Part shown: positions 12,280 to 23,523 of the stretch, in pieces
How positions within the stretch are numbered: position 1 is the first letter of the stretch
How the letters are laid out: each line of letters begins with the position of its first letter
NCBI GenBank assembly: GCA_037043455.1
Contig: JAWPHD010000127.1
Location: forward strand, 565,501 to 629,500
DNA length: 64,000 nucleotides
DNA from: Cyrtodaria siliqua
Lineage: Eukaryota; Mollusca; Bivalvia; Adapedonta; Hiatellidae
Direction of reading: 5' to 3'
Made by a program: the position numbers and the translations under genes
The notes under the pieces: generated by a model
The model's input: the letters and a program-made list of their open reading frames with translations, nothing else
The model's database searches: none
What the model was told of the DNA's origin: nothing

Positions 12280-12540
12280 CAATACGCCGCTCGACATGGA
12301 ATAATGGCAGTAAATATGGCATGTCCACTGCCATATGCATGCCATCTTCGGGATGGTTAGAATTCTGTACTATTGATTTTATGAATATTGAGTTCTGCTC
12401 AACCCGGGGCTAGGGGGCGTGAACGGTAGCGGGCATATTTTACTACAGTTCATGAACAGTCTCAATCAAACCGAGACTGCAATATTTCGTATTTATCGTG
12501 TTCGGCCGTTTCCAAAGGTCCGCTTTCATACTCTTTCAAG
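12280..12540 (+). repeat. Interspersed repeat family E, copy 1
   Basis: This stretch matches the reverse complement of 60975-61215 over about 240 bp, including GCCATCTTCGGGATGGTTA, CTGCTCAACCCGGGGCTAG, the hairpin CAGTCTC/GAGACTG and CGGCCGTTTCCAAAGGTCC. Two small stem-loops are conserved among copies: a 7-bp stem and a GGTAG/CTACC stem. No tRNA-like box or coding sequence was identified, so its class is unknown. Confidence 0.7.
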
Positions 12541-13739
12541 GTTCCTATTATCAATGTCAATCATTTGTGTGTCCAGTCTATATCGATGGCATGTTTCAGA
12601 AGATAATTTACAGCAATATAAGTGTCAGCATGACACATGTCGTTATTGAGGCGATATGCATTTACGCCCCTTGCTCGTCCGTTCATGCGTTCATCCATTC
12701 ATATAGTATTGCATCAACAATATTGGTTACTTTGACCCTTTTTGTACACCTTTAGTGGCATGTGTTAGACGGAAAACGGGAAATATTAAGGGACGAATGG
12801 CAATATAGTAATAAACTACTTACTCGTAGATGCTAAACAAAGCGTCAACATCATGATTTGACTCCAACCATTCCTGAATGGAACCATCGCCAACTGAAAT
12901 ATATTCAGAAATGTATATGTTAGACTAACAAATATCACCATTGCTTATTCTGTATAGATCAGTTTACCTTCATAAACAAATAAACATTTCAAAATAAAAT
13001 ATGTCATCCGAGTAGCACCATTTGGTAGAGACACAATTTATGTTTTAAATTATGCAGCTTTTCTTCTGTAATGGAAATAGGAAACGCTCAATTGATTTAT
13101 TTGTATATATATTGGATATATCGTGTTTTATAATAATTTACAGATTGTTACATTTTTTTGCAGGTAAAGTAATGCACCTACTATTAGTCTGCCTTTAACT
13201 TTCAGCTGTTACATTTCTATAGCGTATATAATTTCCCCCAATGATTAGAATCGTGTAAATGGGATTAATGACCGTGACTAAGAATAATGGGAAATAATTA
13301 TAAGTAAAGTTCGATTGTTAATATAAGTGAATCCACAATACATTATTTGTCCTTTGGAGCAACACAGTTTGTGTTTTAATGCGTGGCATGAATAAAGAAA
13401 CATATAACTTTGAATGTATTTTCTTTTTTATTCAGCCTATGTACGCGTAGCTTGCCCTTATTTTCATTCGGAAACGACGTCCGTAAAACATTACCCTACA
13501 CGCTGCCATTACCAAACGTCTCCAATATTGTCAGTTTCTTTAAAATTTTGCTTTTATACAAGCTTTTGATGTTTATTATCAGTAAAATGCACGCAAAACA
13601 ACTTCAGATTTTGCAAAAAATTGAAAACACAGGAAACCGTTAGGACGGGAAAGGTTGCAGGTTTACACAATGAATCGGCAACACAAGCCCCGTCATTCTG
13701 TATGTGTGTTTGCATATAGGGTACAGGGTTTAACGTCTA
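12541..13739. other. AT-rich intergenic DNA
   Basis: No gene, RNA or repeat is recognised with confidence. Short frames here (12755, 13410-13643) have no family signature. Confidence 0.4.
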
Positions 13740-14037
13740 AAACACTGGAATACAAGATATGATAAACCACTCAGTAACATTATACTGACACCGGGACAAC
13801 AAATCCTAGCACTACCCTTAAGCAAGGGAGCTTATTGTACCATTTTTATGAAATGTGTCCTGCGAGGCGAACTCTATCAATAACGGTAGATATAAAAGTC
13901 GAACAGGAAATGTAGCATTAAAGAACCACAGTCAAGAAAAAACACGCAACGAATTACAAGAATAAATCCACCAGGCTGTATTCTCTAATACGCTAGGCAG
14001 CATTTATAGGCAATACATGTATAGCACAAAGATGGCC

Positions 14038-14039
<2 letters not shown>

Positions 14040-14068
<29 letters not shown>
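14040..14068. repeat. (TA)n microsatellite
   Basis: About 14 TA dinucleotides lie within the decayed RT copy. Confidence 0.9.
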
Positions 14069-14477
14069 CAAATGTAGTGGGAGAAACACACATATAAGCT
14101 ATTAACATGACGAGACAAGATCGGAGACAAACATCAAACGTTACCCTCCTCTTAGGATGTAGGTAGACATATTATGGTCCGCCATATGTCCGGTCAAATC
14201 GCACAATCAAAGAGGAAAGCATAATGTCGAAATGTAAATTTGTCAATCACTAAACATGCAGTGCGTTGCAAAATGATAATGCCACACACTCGTTTCAAAG
14301 TTTATACTGTAAAAGCAGATCAGGGTTACGATAAACGATTTTGGAAAGGGTTTTCGAAGTGTGCGGTAACGGTATTCTGATCGGGTATCGTTTTAATTAT
14401 ATAAAGTATACGAATAGTAAAGTCCCCAACTCGACTTCAAGCTCTAGACAAATGCTTCTCTAGACAAATGCTTGAAT

Positions 14478-14690
14478 GACAGTTTACGTCATTTTTAGCA
14501 CATGCATGACGATCAATATATTTTTGTGGTAGAAACAGACCACTCGATTTTTTCTGGGTAGAACTGTATACCTCCCGCTATCTGTAAGAATCGTCACCTT
14601 CTCACTAGACAAGTCTAGCTCCCATTGGGATTCGATCCCGCAGCGCTGAGATACAAGATCGCTTCAGACGCGTAGTCTTTAATACCCCGG
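14478..14690 (-). mobile_element. SINE family B inserted in an RT element
   Basis: Read on the minus strand it begins with a tRNA-like head whose B box is the reverse complement of GGGATTCGATCCC (14627-14639). It continues into a body with a GGTCTG...CCACAAA block and the 3' end near GACGTAAAC. The closest relatives are 43361-43600 and 62283-62466. It separates two parts of the RT homology, so it inserted after the RT copy. Confidence 0.75.
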
Positions 14691-15269
14691 CCATAAAAAA
14701 TAATATGTCGAGAAATATATAACCCATACAATGTTGATATGGAACATCCCCGTCTAAGTACGGATAAGTAACTATATCAGTGGGATAAGTAGCTATATCA
14801 GTGGGATAAGTAACTATATCGAAATTAAAATATCCTCCCTTATCATAATGTTTACTATTATTGCTTCATTTTTATGAGGAGATACATATAAAGAGAAGAA
14901 TCGACAGTATGCAAAGGTAGGAAGTTGTCCATTTTCACGTCACAGAATGTCACAGATATATTTACCACACCGTGTGACTAGGAGTAACCTAAGCTGTTGA
15001 TTCGGCGTGTCTGTATTAATAATTTCAAGCATACTAACTATTTTAAGTGTGCCCTAAAGCGATAACTAATCTTTATGAAGTTTTGATCACAAATTAAGAT
15101 GCACAACTAGTGTAATACAAGAACCTGACTTTCAAGAAAAATCAGATAAAAATCACAAGAGATCCAAATGGTTCTGAATCGCTCGCCTTACGACCCCCTT
15201 TATTGTATAAACTTGGAGCATTAACAAATGGCTGAGATGAAAGAGATCTGGGAAGTTCAGAGAAACACA

Positions 15270-16090
15270 AGGGTAAAAAAAACTGTTTTAGGACCATAAG
15301 GTAAAGTAACATGCAAAGTATGAGAATCATAGTTCTTGCGGTTTCTGAGAAAAATACTTTATTAAGTGTTCCCCTATATTCCCTATGTAAGTCAATGTAC
15401 AATAAATGACCCCTGGGGCAGGGTCAAACTTGACTCCTTGGTCACCATATGGGTTCCAGAGAAGATGTTTTAGTTATTTCCTATATTACTCTATGTAAAA
15501 CTGTAACCCCATGGTCGGGCCCAATGTTACAAATACTCTTGGTAGAGGACTTTAAGGTAATGCTACTTTATGTAATATGTGAGAGTTTGCATAGATATAT
15601 ATAGAGACAATTTAAAAATAATTCTTTTAAGAATTATTTTTAAATTGTCTGTATATATATCTATGCAAAACATGTAATCCCCGGGTGATCATTTTAACAG
15701 ACTTGGTAGAGTAGCATATGATTATGCTACAGGCAAAGTATTAAACCTCTAGCGCTTGTAGTTTCAGAGATGTTAAAGGTTTTCCAATACAACACATTTA
15801 AAACAGTGACCCCGTGATTAGACAAATGTTGATCTCAGGGTCACAAATTGAACCAACTTGGTAGAGAACAACAAGCTTATGCTATGTGCACTATATGAGA
15901 CCTCTATGCTATTGGGTCTTAGAGAACATAGTTCAGGATATTAGTTTGTGTAAAATGTGTGACCCTTGGTGATCCATTTGACTCCACTTATTACACTACA
16001 CTCAAAATAGTCCTCTAGCTCTTGTATAGTTAAGGAAAGAACAACTACCGGTATATAACACTTTTTAAATTGTGACCCTTGGAAGGTGCC
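15270..16090. repeat. Modular repeat with 'TGACCC...CTTGGTAGAG' units
   Basis: Modules of roughly 130-200 bp recur. Each contains a GTGACCCC-like phrase, a TTGAACCAACTTGGTAGAG-like phrase, an ATGCTA(C/T)...GCAAAGTAT phrase and a TTTCAGAGA...GTTTTCC / CTATGTAAAAC phrase. Modules begin near 15390, 15500, 15670, 15800, 15960 and 16070 and are strongly diverged. I recognise this phrasing from repeats common in bivalve genomes. No coding function is visible. A long palindrome interrupts one module at 15588-15669. Confidence 0.6.
15588..15669. repeat. Near-perfect 78-bp palindrome
   Basis: TTTGCATAGATATATATA runs into AATTTAAAAATAATTCTT, and the reverse complement follows almost immediately. The arms are about 39 bp with one mismatch (AGAGAC against ACAGAC) and almost no loop. 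Such a sequence would extrude a cruciform and is unstable on replication, which suggests a recent origin or a minimal foldback element. Confidence 0.85.
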
Positions 16091-17385
16091 AAATTTGACA
16101 CAAGAGTGTTGTCATTTAAAACACTTGGTACATTATGTATTTATGTACTAGTATTTATCCGTGATTTGAGCCTTAAGTTGCTTTTAACAATCAGTTTTAT
16201 GAAATCACTTAATGCATTACATGGCACACAATTGCATTATTTAGTTGAAGTAGTTTTGCCTCAAAATAATACTTATCAAAATTGGAGTGCATGGACTTGA
16301 CATCACTACCTCCTGAATTTATCACAAAACACACACACATCATTCAAATGCCAGGGCAATGCGTTTTGCGATGAGGAAACTTTGTTTACAAAAGCGACAA
16401 AAAGATGTCAAAAGACGCCATGGAATTTTGTGAACGTTGTGTTGGGTATGAAGACGAAACAGAAGCAAATGAATAGGTAGAGTATTTCTGGAAACTGGGA
16501 TTTTCACTAAAGCGAATCGTTGTGCCAGAATAGATGAAATAAAATACCTCTTTTCTTTGAATGTTGGCTCAAAAACGACTATTTCTGAGGGAAAAAAATA
16601 TACCCCTCCTTTCCCCACTCTGCCGACCCGCGTGGACCAAGAAGGTACACGCTCGATTTCGAGCAGTTTTCTCTGAAATACTCCTAGAATAAAAAGACAC
16701 TTTTGCCGCAAATATTATAATTTTGCTAGAAAAGAACTGCATTTCACTGATAATTCATCATCTAAGCGTATTTTAAATACCGAATTGATTTAAACAATAA
16801 TTGTCTTGACATTTATCATGTTAATATGACACTGAACTGTTTTAACGCATTTGTTTCATCAACTGAATATTAATGGAATTAATTATGATTTAGGTATTAG
16901 TTAGATATAATAATATAAAGTACTTTCATAGAAAGAAAACAATATGAAGAAAAAAAAAAGTTCTGTAGTCAGCAATTAAGTGACCATGAACTCTGTACAC
17001 AGTAGCAATATACTTTGTAACAAAATATGGGCACTAAATAACAATGCATCACAGCTAACGTAAAAAAACAACTAGTTACAATGTAGTTTAAGTTTAAGCA
17101 AATTTTATGTTGATCTTTCTTTTAGATTATATTCATATCCCGCTAATAACTCCAGTTAACTTGAAACCTTTTTTTATATCTGATCGTTTAAATTAAAAAG
17201 TCTATTCCATGTAGCACAAAAATTCGCGTCATGTTAATATATAAACAGATAGATTACACAAATGATTAATAATTCATATCTTAATATTAGAAACTCCATC
17301 ATTATGATCAGTTGTGGCATATTTACGGTTGTAAATTTTAGCGTCATGGTTAGTTGGCAGTATGTTGTTATCGTATAATTTAGGA
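16091..17385. other. AT-rich intergenic DNA
   Basis: No gene is recognised. The minus-strand frame 16711-16340 (123 codons) is the longest here but shows no domain, signal peptide or repeat similarity, and is probably a chance frame. Confidence 0.4.
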
Positions 17386-17854
17386 CTATAGGTCTCACTA
17401 CACAGTTAGCTCTCTTTGAAAGCCACGGTAGGGTGAAACTTGCGCCATAAAAAGTAGTAGTGTGTTGTTCGGTTTTAAATATTTTTAATAATTGCTGACA
17501 GATATATGTATTGCTGTTACAGGTGAGATGAACACAGTCTGAAATTGGATGTGCAGCTATTAGATGACACTGACACCAGAATATGACAGTTTTATGGGGG
17601 TTGAAGCAGTGTAGGAATTCTGGTACAAACTCTGGAGTAAAAGCCCAAAATAGTGCAAAGGATGCCACCACTCCAATTAAAAAAAAAACCAACCTGGTCA
17701 ACGTACCATATTTTGTACATTTTTGTGTGGGCAAATGACTGTGTTTCATAAATAAGTGACTTTTAGCTTGGAAAATTTAGGTTCGAAATGTCCCAGTAAA
17801 CTTTATTCATATAGGCCAACATAGTAAAAGTGTAATGTGTTGTGAGACCTATAG
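17386..17854 (-). mobile_element. MITE family F copy 1, carrying an open frame for a small Cys-rich membrane-type peptide
   Basis: The ends are inverted: CTATAGGTCTCACTACACA at the left and its near reverse complement (TGTGTTGTGAGACCTATAG) at the right. A second copy in the opposite orientation lies at 47129-47703. On the minus strand an ATG at 17749 opens a frame of at least 130 codons within the element. It has a short polar N-terminus (MKHSHLPTQK), a hydrophobic segment at about residues 19-38 (LVFFLIGVVASFALFWAF), then a Cys-containing stretch (WCQC, DC, TC, IC at about 58-83). The other copy preserves the ATG and most of this reading but has a frameshift. Whether the peptide is real is unproven. 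Confidence 0.65.
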
Positions 17855-17959
17855 CAGGTCATTTATGTTTTGAAAGGACAATGCCTTACACGACCTTAAC
17901 ACCCAGCAGTGCTGCATGCGTGTGTTTGTTTCATATATTCAGAAAAGACAATCTTATCA

Positions 17960-18241
17960 CTATTACGGAGTCCGAGTATTAACGTTCATACCCCATCCAA
18001 CCCCTTCTCCAAGAAGGGAAAACGGGTTTGGCTGGGGTATGAAATAAAACGTTAATTTCGGCTTAAACATTTTGCAAATTGTAACATTAAAACATTTAAT
18101 AGGTAATTGTAAACATCTTATCGCATTTTTTCCAGTGAAACATTTTTTAAAAAGTTTTTTTGTCGAAATATCAGTTATAAAATCCTGCTTATATAAGCTT
18201 TCCCATCGCTTAATGCGGAATTAATGCGGGACCACGTAATG
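17960..18241 (+). mobile_element. MITE family D, copy 1
   Basis: The element is about 280 bp. Terminal inverted repeats have the family consensus CATTACGTGGTCC (left end mutated to TATTACGGAGTCC) and GGGACCACGTAATG. The internal signature is a hairpin-like CATACCCCATCCAACC...GGTATGAAATAAAAC, then AAAACATTTAATAGGTAA and GCTTTCCCATCGCTTAATG. Five copies occur in this window. It has no coding capacity. Confidence 0.85.
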
Positions 18242-19150
18242 AAATATGTGGATACATTTTACAAATAGAAAATCTTAAAGTCGCTATCCCACCAGCAACA
18301 GCCAACTTTTACAACATATGTACACCTAAACCTTCTGACGATGAGGTGTATATACACCGTTCATATTTTGGGAATCCAAACTCTATGGACAAAATAAAAA
18401 CGGCCTTAACCAGTCAGGCCAAACCCCAGAACTGCAGCGTCGAATTAAGAGTTACCAACTGGTAATTCAGCTAACGCATATTCAATCACGGGTATTTTAA
18501 GAACCCGTAAATGTGTCAGCACATATATACATTATATGACCTCAACACATGGATAGAGTTTTAATACGTTTTGATGTGTACGAGGGATGTTTAAATAATA
18601 CGTGGTCTTTTTCGATATCGCACTCATTGACGTAAACCTTTAAGAATCATACATATTGTAATCTAACTAATTAGAAATCAAATGATTTAAACAAAAAATC
18701 GATACCATGTCTTGTTACGTTGCAGTGAATGATATAAGAACCCCAATCTACGGATCAGTCCAAAATGTGACGTCTTTATTTTATAACTGCATTTCGGGAA
18801 TGGCTAAATAAAAGGAAAATCGTCAGCAAAAATACACAAAATTAAAGTAGCATTGTCACTGCTATTCTAAAATTACAATTATGAAATTTTATGAATATCG
18901 AACAAGAAGAACTATGATAAATATAAATAAGTAGACGAACACTTCTTTGCTTTTATTTTGAAATTGACGACGTCAGAAAAATTCACGGAGCACTACAATG
19001 CTAATAAAACATTAAATAATACGAACTTTTAATACGTCAAATAAAAAGTTAAAACAAAAATGAAATGTAAAAACATAAAATTTTAAAATCTTACATATTT
19101 TCTTTAAAATATATATGTTAATGAATTAAGAGTACGGATATATGTACTAT
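18242..19150. other. AT-rich intergenic DNA
   Basis: No gene is recognised. A GC-richer patch at 18280-18480 has no coding frame with identifiable motifs. Confidence 0.4.
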
Positions 19151-19240
19151 TTATAGCATACTTTTTCGGATTTATACTGCTTCTCGAGGGCCGCAGGCCC
19201 GAGAATGCAGCATAAATCGCATACGAGAAAAATATGCTAT
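19151..19240. repeat. Long imperfect hairpin with a GC-rich tip
   Basis: Arms of about 40 bp (TATAGCATACTTTTTCGGAT ... and its counterpart ending AAAAATATGCTATA) flank GGGCCGCAGGCCC. It could be a very short foldback element; no known RNA family is recognised. Confidence 0.65.
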
Positions 19241-19493
19241 ACATGTTTTGTACCAGAGCCATTTATCCAACTACGCGTGTGCAAGAAGTTTTAGGGCGTT
19301 GCATTTTTCAGTAAAAATAACAACTCGATCCAATCAAGAAATAGCATTATCATACGTGATGAGCATGACCCATGTTTTGATTATTGCAGTCAATCGCCTT
19401 TGTATATTGTTGGGCAAATGCAGTGTCAATGAGTGTTGTTTTGGTCGCTTTGATTGACAGGTTGTGTCAATCACGATGAGACTGCTTATAGAG

Positions 19494-19557
<64 letters not shown>
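19494..19557. repeat. Compound (TA)n(GA)n microsatellite
   Basis: About 10 TA repeats are followed by about 22 GA repeats. The minus-strand frame over it (poly Ser-Leu) is an artefact. Confidence 0.95.
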
Positions 19558-19559
<2 letters not shown>

Positions 19560-19734
19560 AGGCTGGAAGGCATCGTCTATACTTCTCGCTTAGCAAATTA
19601 ATGTTACTTAAAATCATCCTGATATGATGTCAAGAGAAATGAATGTTGAATGTTTTACATATGTCATCAAACTTCGGTTATCAGACCTTATTCTCGTATA
19701 TCATATAATACTGAAAAGTGGATCCCTTGGAAGC

Positions 19735-19860
19735 AACAAACACAAACAAGAGATGAAAGTAGCAGACTCGGTTTTATTGAGTCTGTTCATGAGAGGTAGT
19801 GTTGAATGCAACACCTCTCACGCCTCCTAGCACCGGCTTAAGCAATATTCTACTTTAAAG
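19735..19860 (-). repeat. Interspersed repeat family E, diverged copy
   Basis: It keeps the family core: AGACTCGGTTTTATTGAGTC followed by TGTTCATGAGAGGTAGTG and CACCTCTCACGCC, with diverged flanks. The hairpin stem is retained through compensating changes relative to the other copies (GACTC/GAGTC here against GTCTC/GAGAC). Confidence 0.6.
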
Positions 19861-20836
19861 CCACACAGATTTGGCTTCATGAACCCAAAGGACCAGTAAG
19901 TAATAACACTACTGAATTGTAGGTGACTTTTTACGGCCGACACACAGCACTAAACACGCGCTAGTTCGAATGTCAATAAATACTGAAAAGTAGATCCCAT
20001 GGAAGCAACAAACACTAAAAAGTGATAAAACGGTTTATTGAGTCTTTTAAGATGATTACAGCACACACATGTACTAAATGGTGCACAGCACATATAATGC
20101 TTGAAGTCATACATATTACATTATATAAACGTAAAGGAAGACCGGTGCAATATTTTTATTTTTTAAAAAAAAGTTCCGTTACCTTCTTCCAGAACGAAGT
20201 CGACATCTCGTTCATGTCCAATGTATAGTTCCGTTTCTGGAATCATATTGTCATGCCAAAGTTGCCTGACACTGTTCATGCCATAGTGAGCGAGTGTGTT
20301 ATACCAACGTACGGGCAATGGCTGTCATTTCGGTAATGGTGTCTCTGCAAACACACTTACTCGTATTACCAAGAGAGAAAGTTATATTATGTATTGATAT
20401 TAATAATAGTTTATTAGTTTATTCAACACATACAGTAGACCATTTGGTCCATGAGTATACAAATACACAAATAATTTTCAATTGCAGACTTCGATGGCAG
20501 TAACACACTTTACATAATATCAAATTGTGTGTACAATATTCTAACATTCTAAATCAGTTTTAATTATGATATTTCTAAAATTGTTTACGTTTTACTATAA
20601 GCAATTGTTTAAAAGATAAACATTCTTCAAATCCACGTGTCACAGACAATAGTATTGTTGTTAGAGTATCTATTGGGAGAGTACTAGTATTTATTGATTG
20701 TAATTGCAATCATTTGCCTCAGATTTTCAAATACTTGCACCATTTATTCATGAAGATTTTACTACAGCCAGTCTTCACGGTTAAGAGTGTGACCTATATA
20801 GCGATATCGATAAAACTCTAAAACCTATGTCGTAGA
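19861..20836. other. AT-rich intergenic DNA
   Basis: No gene is recognised. The phrase ACTGAAAAGT(G/A)GATCCC(T/A)TGGAAGCAACAAACAC occurs twice, at about 19711 and 19981, as a direct repeat spaced 270 bp apart. Confidence 0.4.
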
Positions 20837-20837
20837 G

Positions 20838-20935
20838 CCGCTATGAAGAGAAATCTTCACCATTAAGAAACCGCGGTCGGTCGCTACGCTCCATCCCTTT
20901 CGGTTTCTTAACGGTGAAGATTTCTCTTCATAGCC
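20838..20935. repeat. 33-bp inverted repeat (hairpin)
   Basis: GCTATGAAGAGAAATCTTCA at 20840-20859, continuing to AAACCG, is repeated in reverse complement at 20900-20933 with a single mismatch (CATT against CGTT). The loop is about 28 bp and rich in CG dinucleotides. Confidence 0.8.
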
Positions 20936-21597
20936 TCTATTCTATAAATAACTGGTAGTTGTAGTACACAATTTATTCTGACAGGTGTTATTTTCAATTA
21001 AACGATTTACACCTGTGCTATTACAAACAAAATTTTCAGTGACCATGCTAAAATACCATTTGAAGCATAGCGTGTGAAGTTTATAATACTCGTACTCGCC
21101 ATGTCTGGACGAACATAACATTTCAAATCAGACTTCAAATACTAGTATGTAATCAATTTTTGTTTAATCAGTCTGATATTTATAATTGGACGACACACAC
21201 AAGTGCCCTTTTAGCATTCATTGATATCCAACTAAAAGATACTTGCTATGTCGGTCACCGTATTATACTTTCAAGAAGATATTTACACATGTTGTAAATT
21301 GGTGGAATTACACCATATAAAATAGTTACTTGGAGGCTGTGTATGCAAGTTTTCAGTGGATGTTTTTATTTAACATTTACATATAGCTATTTTGCTAATA
21401 TTCATTGTCAAACAGTGAATATGTGAACTAGTTGTATTATATTTTAACATTTAGTTATTATGGAAGCCGTTAATTATGGCAATATTCATTTCACACATTG
21501 GATAGTTGTCAACATGTTCGTCTCTGAAATTAATGAAACTGGTCTGTTAGCTATAGAATGAAATAGTATATGATGTGATGATACTTATATAACATAC
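20936..21597. other. AT-rich intergenic DNA
   Basis: No feature recognised. Confidence 0.4.
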
Positions 21598-21598
21598 G

Positions 21599-22008
21599 TA
21601 TATACTGAAACGCAAAGAAACGCTACACGGGAATTTCCGCTAAATATTGTATGTACAATATGCTGCTGTTAATCGAATTGTACATGGCTACGTAAGACCT
21701 TTCATTTCGGAAAAAATACTAAAACAACACATAATACAGCAAATAGTATTCCTTCAAAGTTTCCTTATTGACAGAGAACGCGTTTGGCTCAAGCATGTGA
21801 GGAAACTTAAGATGCAAACTTAGGAAACTTAGAATGCAAAATTGTGCAAGCTGGCTCAGTTTTTCAAAGAGGAACTTCAACATTTATGAATTTCTTGTTA
21901 CAAGGTGTAGTGTGAGTGTAGTTTTTAATATTAGTGGAATTAATATATACAATATATAGCAGAAATTCCCGTGATGCGTTTTTTTTTGCGTTTCAGTATA
22001 TATATACT
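21599..22008. mobile_element. MITE family G, copy 1 (about 410 bp)
   Basis: The left end TATACTGAAACGCAAAGAAA continues through CGGGAATTTCCGCTA...TATTGTA and is mirrored at the right end (about 21938-22008) over some 55 bp with small differences. Flanking TA dinucleotides are consistent with a Tc1/mariner-type TA target, though AT-rich flanks make this weak. A decayed relative lies at 23524-23830. Confidence 0.75.
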
Positions 22009-22295
22009 AGCCGCATATAAGACTTTTTGTCTTTCTCATGAATTTATGCTACCTTTTGAAATCATTACTATAGTTTCAAATAATAAATACCAGAGTATCT
22101 TAATGCGTCATATTTACAAATATTTGACGAACATTTTAAACATAATTTCTATCCGATTTAAATACAATCTGAACCACGAACGAGAACCGCCGACACTTAA
22201 CATCGTTAAGTAGTTTGACATTTATTTCCCTTTGATACACTATGTGGTTTTGGTGGGTGTATGCTGGTGTAGTTTAACTGTGCAGAGCGCCCTGA
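22009..22295. other. AT-rich intergenic DNA
   Basis: No feature recognised. Confidence 0.35.
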
Positions 22296-22545
22296 GAGAT
22301 TGATTGAGTTGGATTTTATAGTCGCACCAACAGCTAAGGTCATATGGCGACTTTCCAGCTTCTATTGGTGGAGGAAGACCCCAGGTGCCCCTCCGGGCAA
22401 TTTTCGTGCACGGGCGGGCACCTGGGTAGAACCAACGACGTTCCGCAAGCCTGCTGGATAGCTTCCTCACATAAAGATTCCTAGGCCCCTGGGGGATCAA
22501 ACCTACAGCGGTGAGGGGCAAGTGATTTCAAGTCAGAGCCCAGAG
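22296..22545 (-). mobile_element. SINE family C, tRNA-derived
   Basis: Read on the minus strand a tRNA-like head (phrases ACTTGAAATCACTTGCCCC and CACCGCTGTAGGTTTGATCC, the latter a B box with one change) precedes a body with GGCACCTGGGG, CCTCCACCAATAG and CGCCATATGACC, ending in CTATAAAATCCAAC. It is about 90% identical to the copy at 31212-31464. The frame 22521-22240 is an artefact of the repeat. Confidence 0.8.
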
Positions 22546-22614
22546 AGAGGGGGAAGATACATGAATATCTTGAAGCATGTCCTTCTCTTGTTAACGCATA
22601 CTTAAGATTCTCGT

Positions 22615-22879
22615 CATTACGTGGTCCGACTATTAACTTTCATACCCCATCCAACCGCGAAAATGGGTTGGCTGGGGTATGAAATAAAACCTTAATTCCG
22701 GCTTTAAAAGTTTGAATATTATAAAAATAAAACATTTAATAGGTATTTTTAAACAGGTTATCGCCTCTTTTTTTTTTTTAGTAGAAAGTGTTTTTAAAAC
22801 GTTTTATTGTCGAAATATCTGTTATAAAATCTTGCTAATTTGCCATCGCTTAATGGAAGTACGGCGGGACCACGTAATG
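22615..22879 (+). mobile_element. MITE family D, copy 2
   Basis: It has intact ends CATTACGTGGTCCGA and GGGACCACGTAATG. Internally a short deletion removes the CCTTCTCCAAGAAG part. No coding sequence. Confidence 0.85.
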
Positions 22880-22884
22880 GTAGT

Positions 22885-22995
22885 GTATACTCCGATGAAT
22901 GGTTTACGTCCTCGGCCGACGGACGAGGCTAAATAAAGAGGCTTGCTCAAGAGCACACCGAAGAGAATCAGAAGCTTGAACCGGGGTCTTTCATC
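22885..22995 (-). mobile_element. SINE family A fragment
   Basis: GGTTTACGTCC, GACGGACGAGGCTAA and GAGCACACCGA match the 5' half of the SINE-A body in reverse orientation. The tRNA-like head is only vestigial (TTGAACCGGGG). Confidence 0.6.
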
Positions 22996-23248
22996 CTAAT
23001 GCCTTACACTCGAAGTGTATGCAGGAGAACATTTTTGTAAAAAATCCAAAAAAAATCGGGACGTCATCGGCCCAGTAAGTTACAATTGTTATTATCAACA
23101 TCATCAGTTCTGTGAATAGGCACGACTGATTTTTTTTAACATGTTTTACAAATCGATAATCAATACCTCATTTAGACACGACTGTCTTGGTTACGTTAAA
23201 AACTCATCAATAAATGCTTAAAAATGATTCTCTGATTAACATAAATAT

Positions 23249-23522
23249 CATTACGTGATCCGAGTATTAACATTTACACCCCATCCAACCCCTTCTCCAA
23301 GAAGCGAAAACGGGTTTAGCTTGGATATGAAATAGAACCTTAATTTTGGCTTAAAACAGGTTGTATATTGTAAAATTAAAACATTTAATAGGTAATTTTA
23401 AACAGGTTATCTCGTGTGTTTTTGTTCAGTATAAAATGTGTTTAAACGTGTTTGTTTGTTATAAAATCCTGCTAATATAAGCTTTCCATGGCTTAATGGA
23501 ATTAAGACGGGACCACGTAATG
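23249..23522 (+). mobile_element. MITE family D, copy 3
   Basis: The ends are CATTACGTGATCCGA and GGGACCACGTAATG, and the internal sequence follows copy 1 with substitutions. Confidence 0.85.
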
Positions 23523-23523
23523 T

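Larger units (their letters stand above)
13740..14885 (-). pseudogene. Decayed Penelope-like RT element copy, interrupted by a SINE B
   Basis: At nucleotide level this parallels the RT copy at 54742-56071 in the same orientation. Shared blocks include AGGCAGCATTTATAGGCAAT (13996-14015), ACAAACATCAAACG, CAATCAAAGAGGAAAGCAT, GCGTTGCAAAATGATA, ATCAGGGTTACGATAA and GGAACATCCCC (about 14741). The frame is destroyed by many indels, so no RT protein can be made. A SINE-B copy at about 14478-14690 splits it, after which the homology resumes. Two extra near-copies of GATAAGTAACTATATC sit at 14765-14820. A (TA)n microsatellite lies inside at 14040-14068. Confidence 0.75.

Noticed and set aside
19334..19573. 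Minus-strand frame encoding a Ser-Leu repeat protein
   Set aside because: It is the translation of the (TA)n(GA)n microsatellite.
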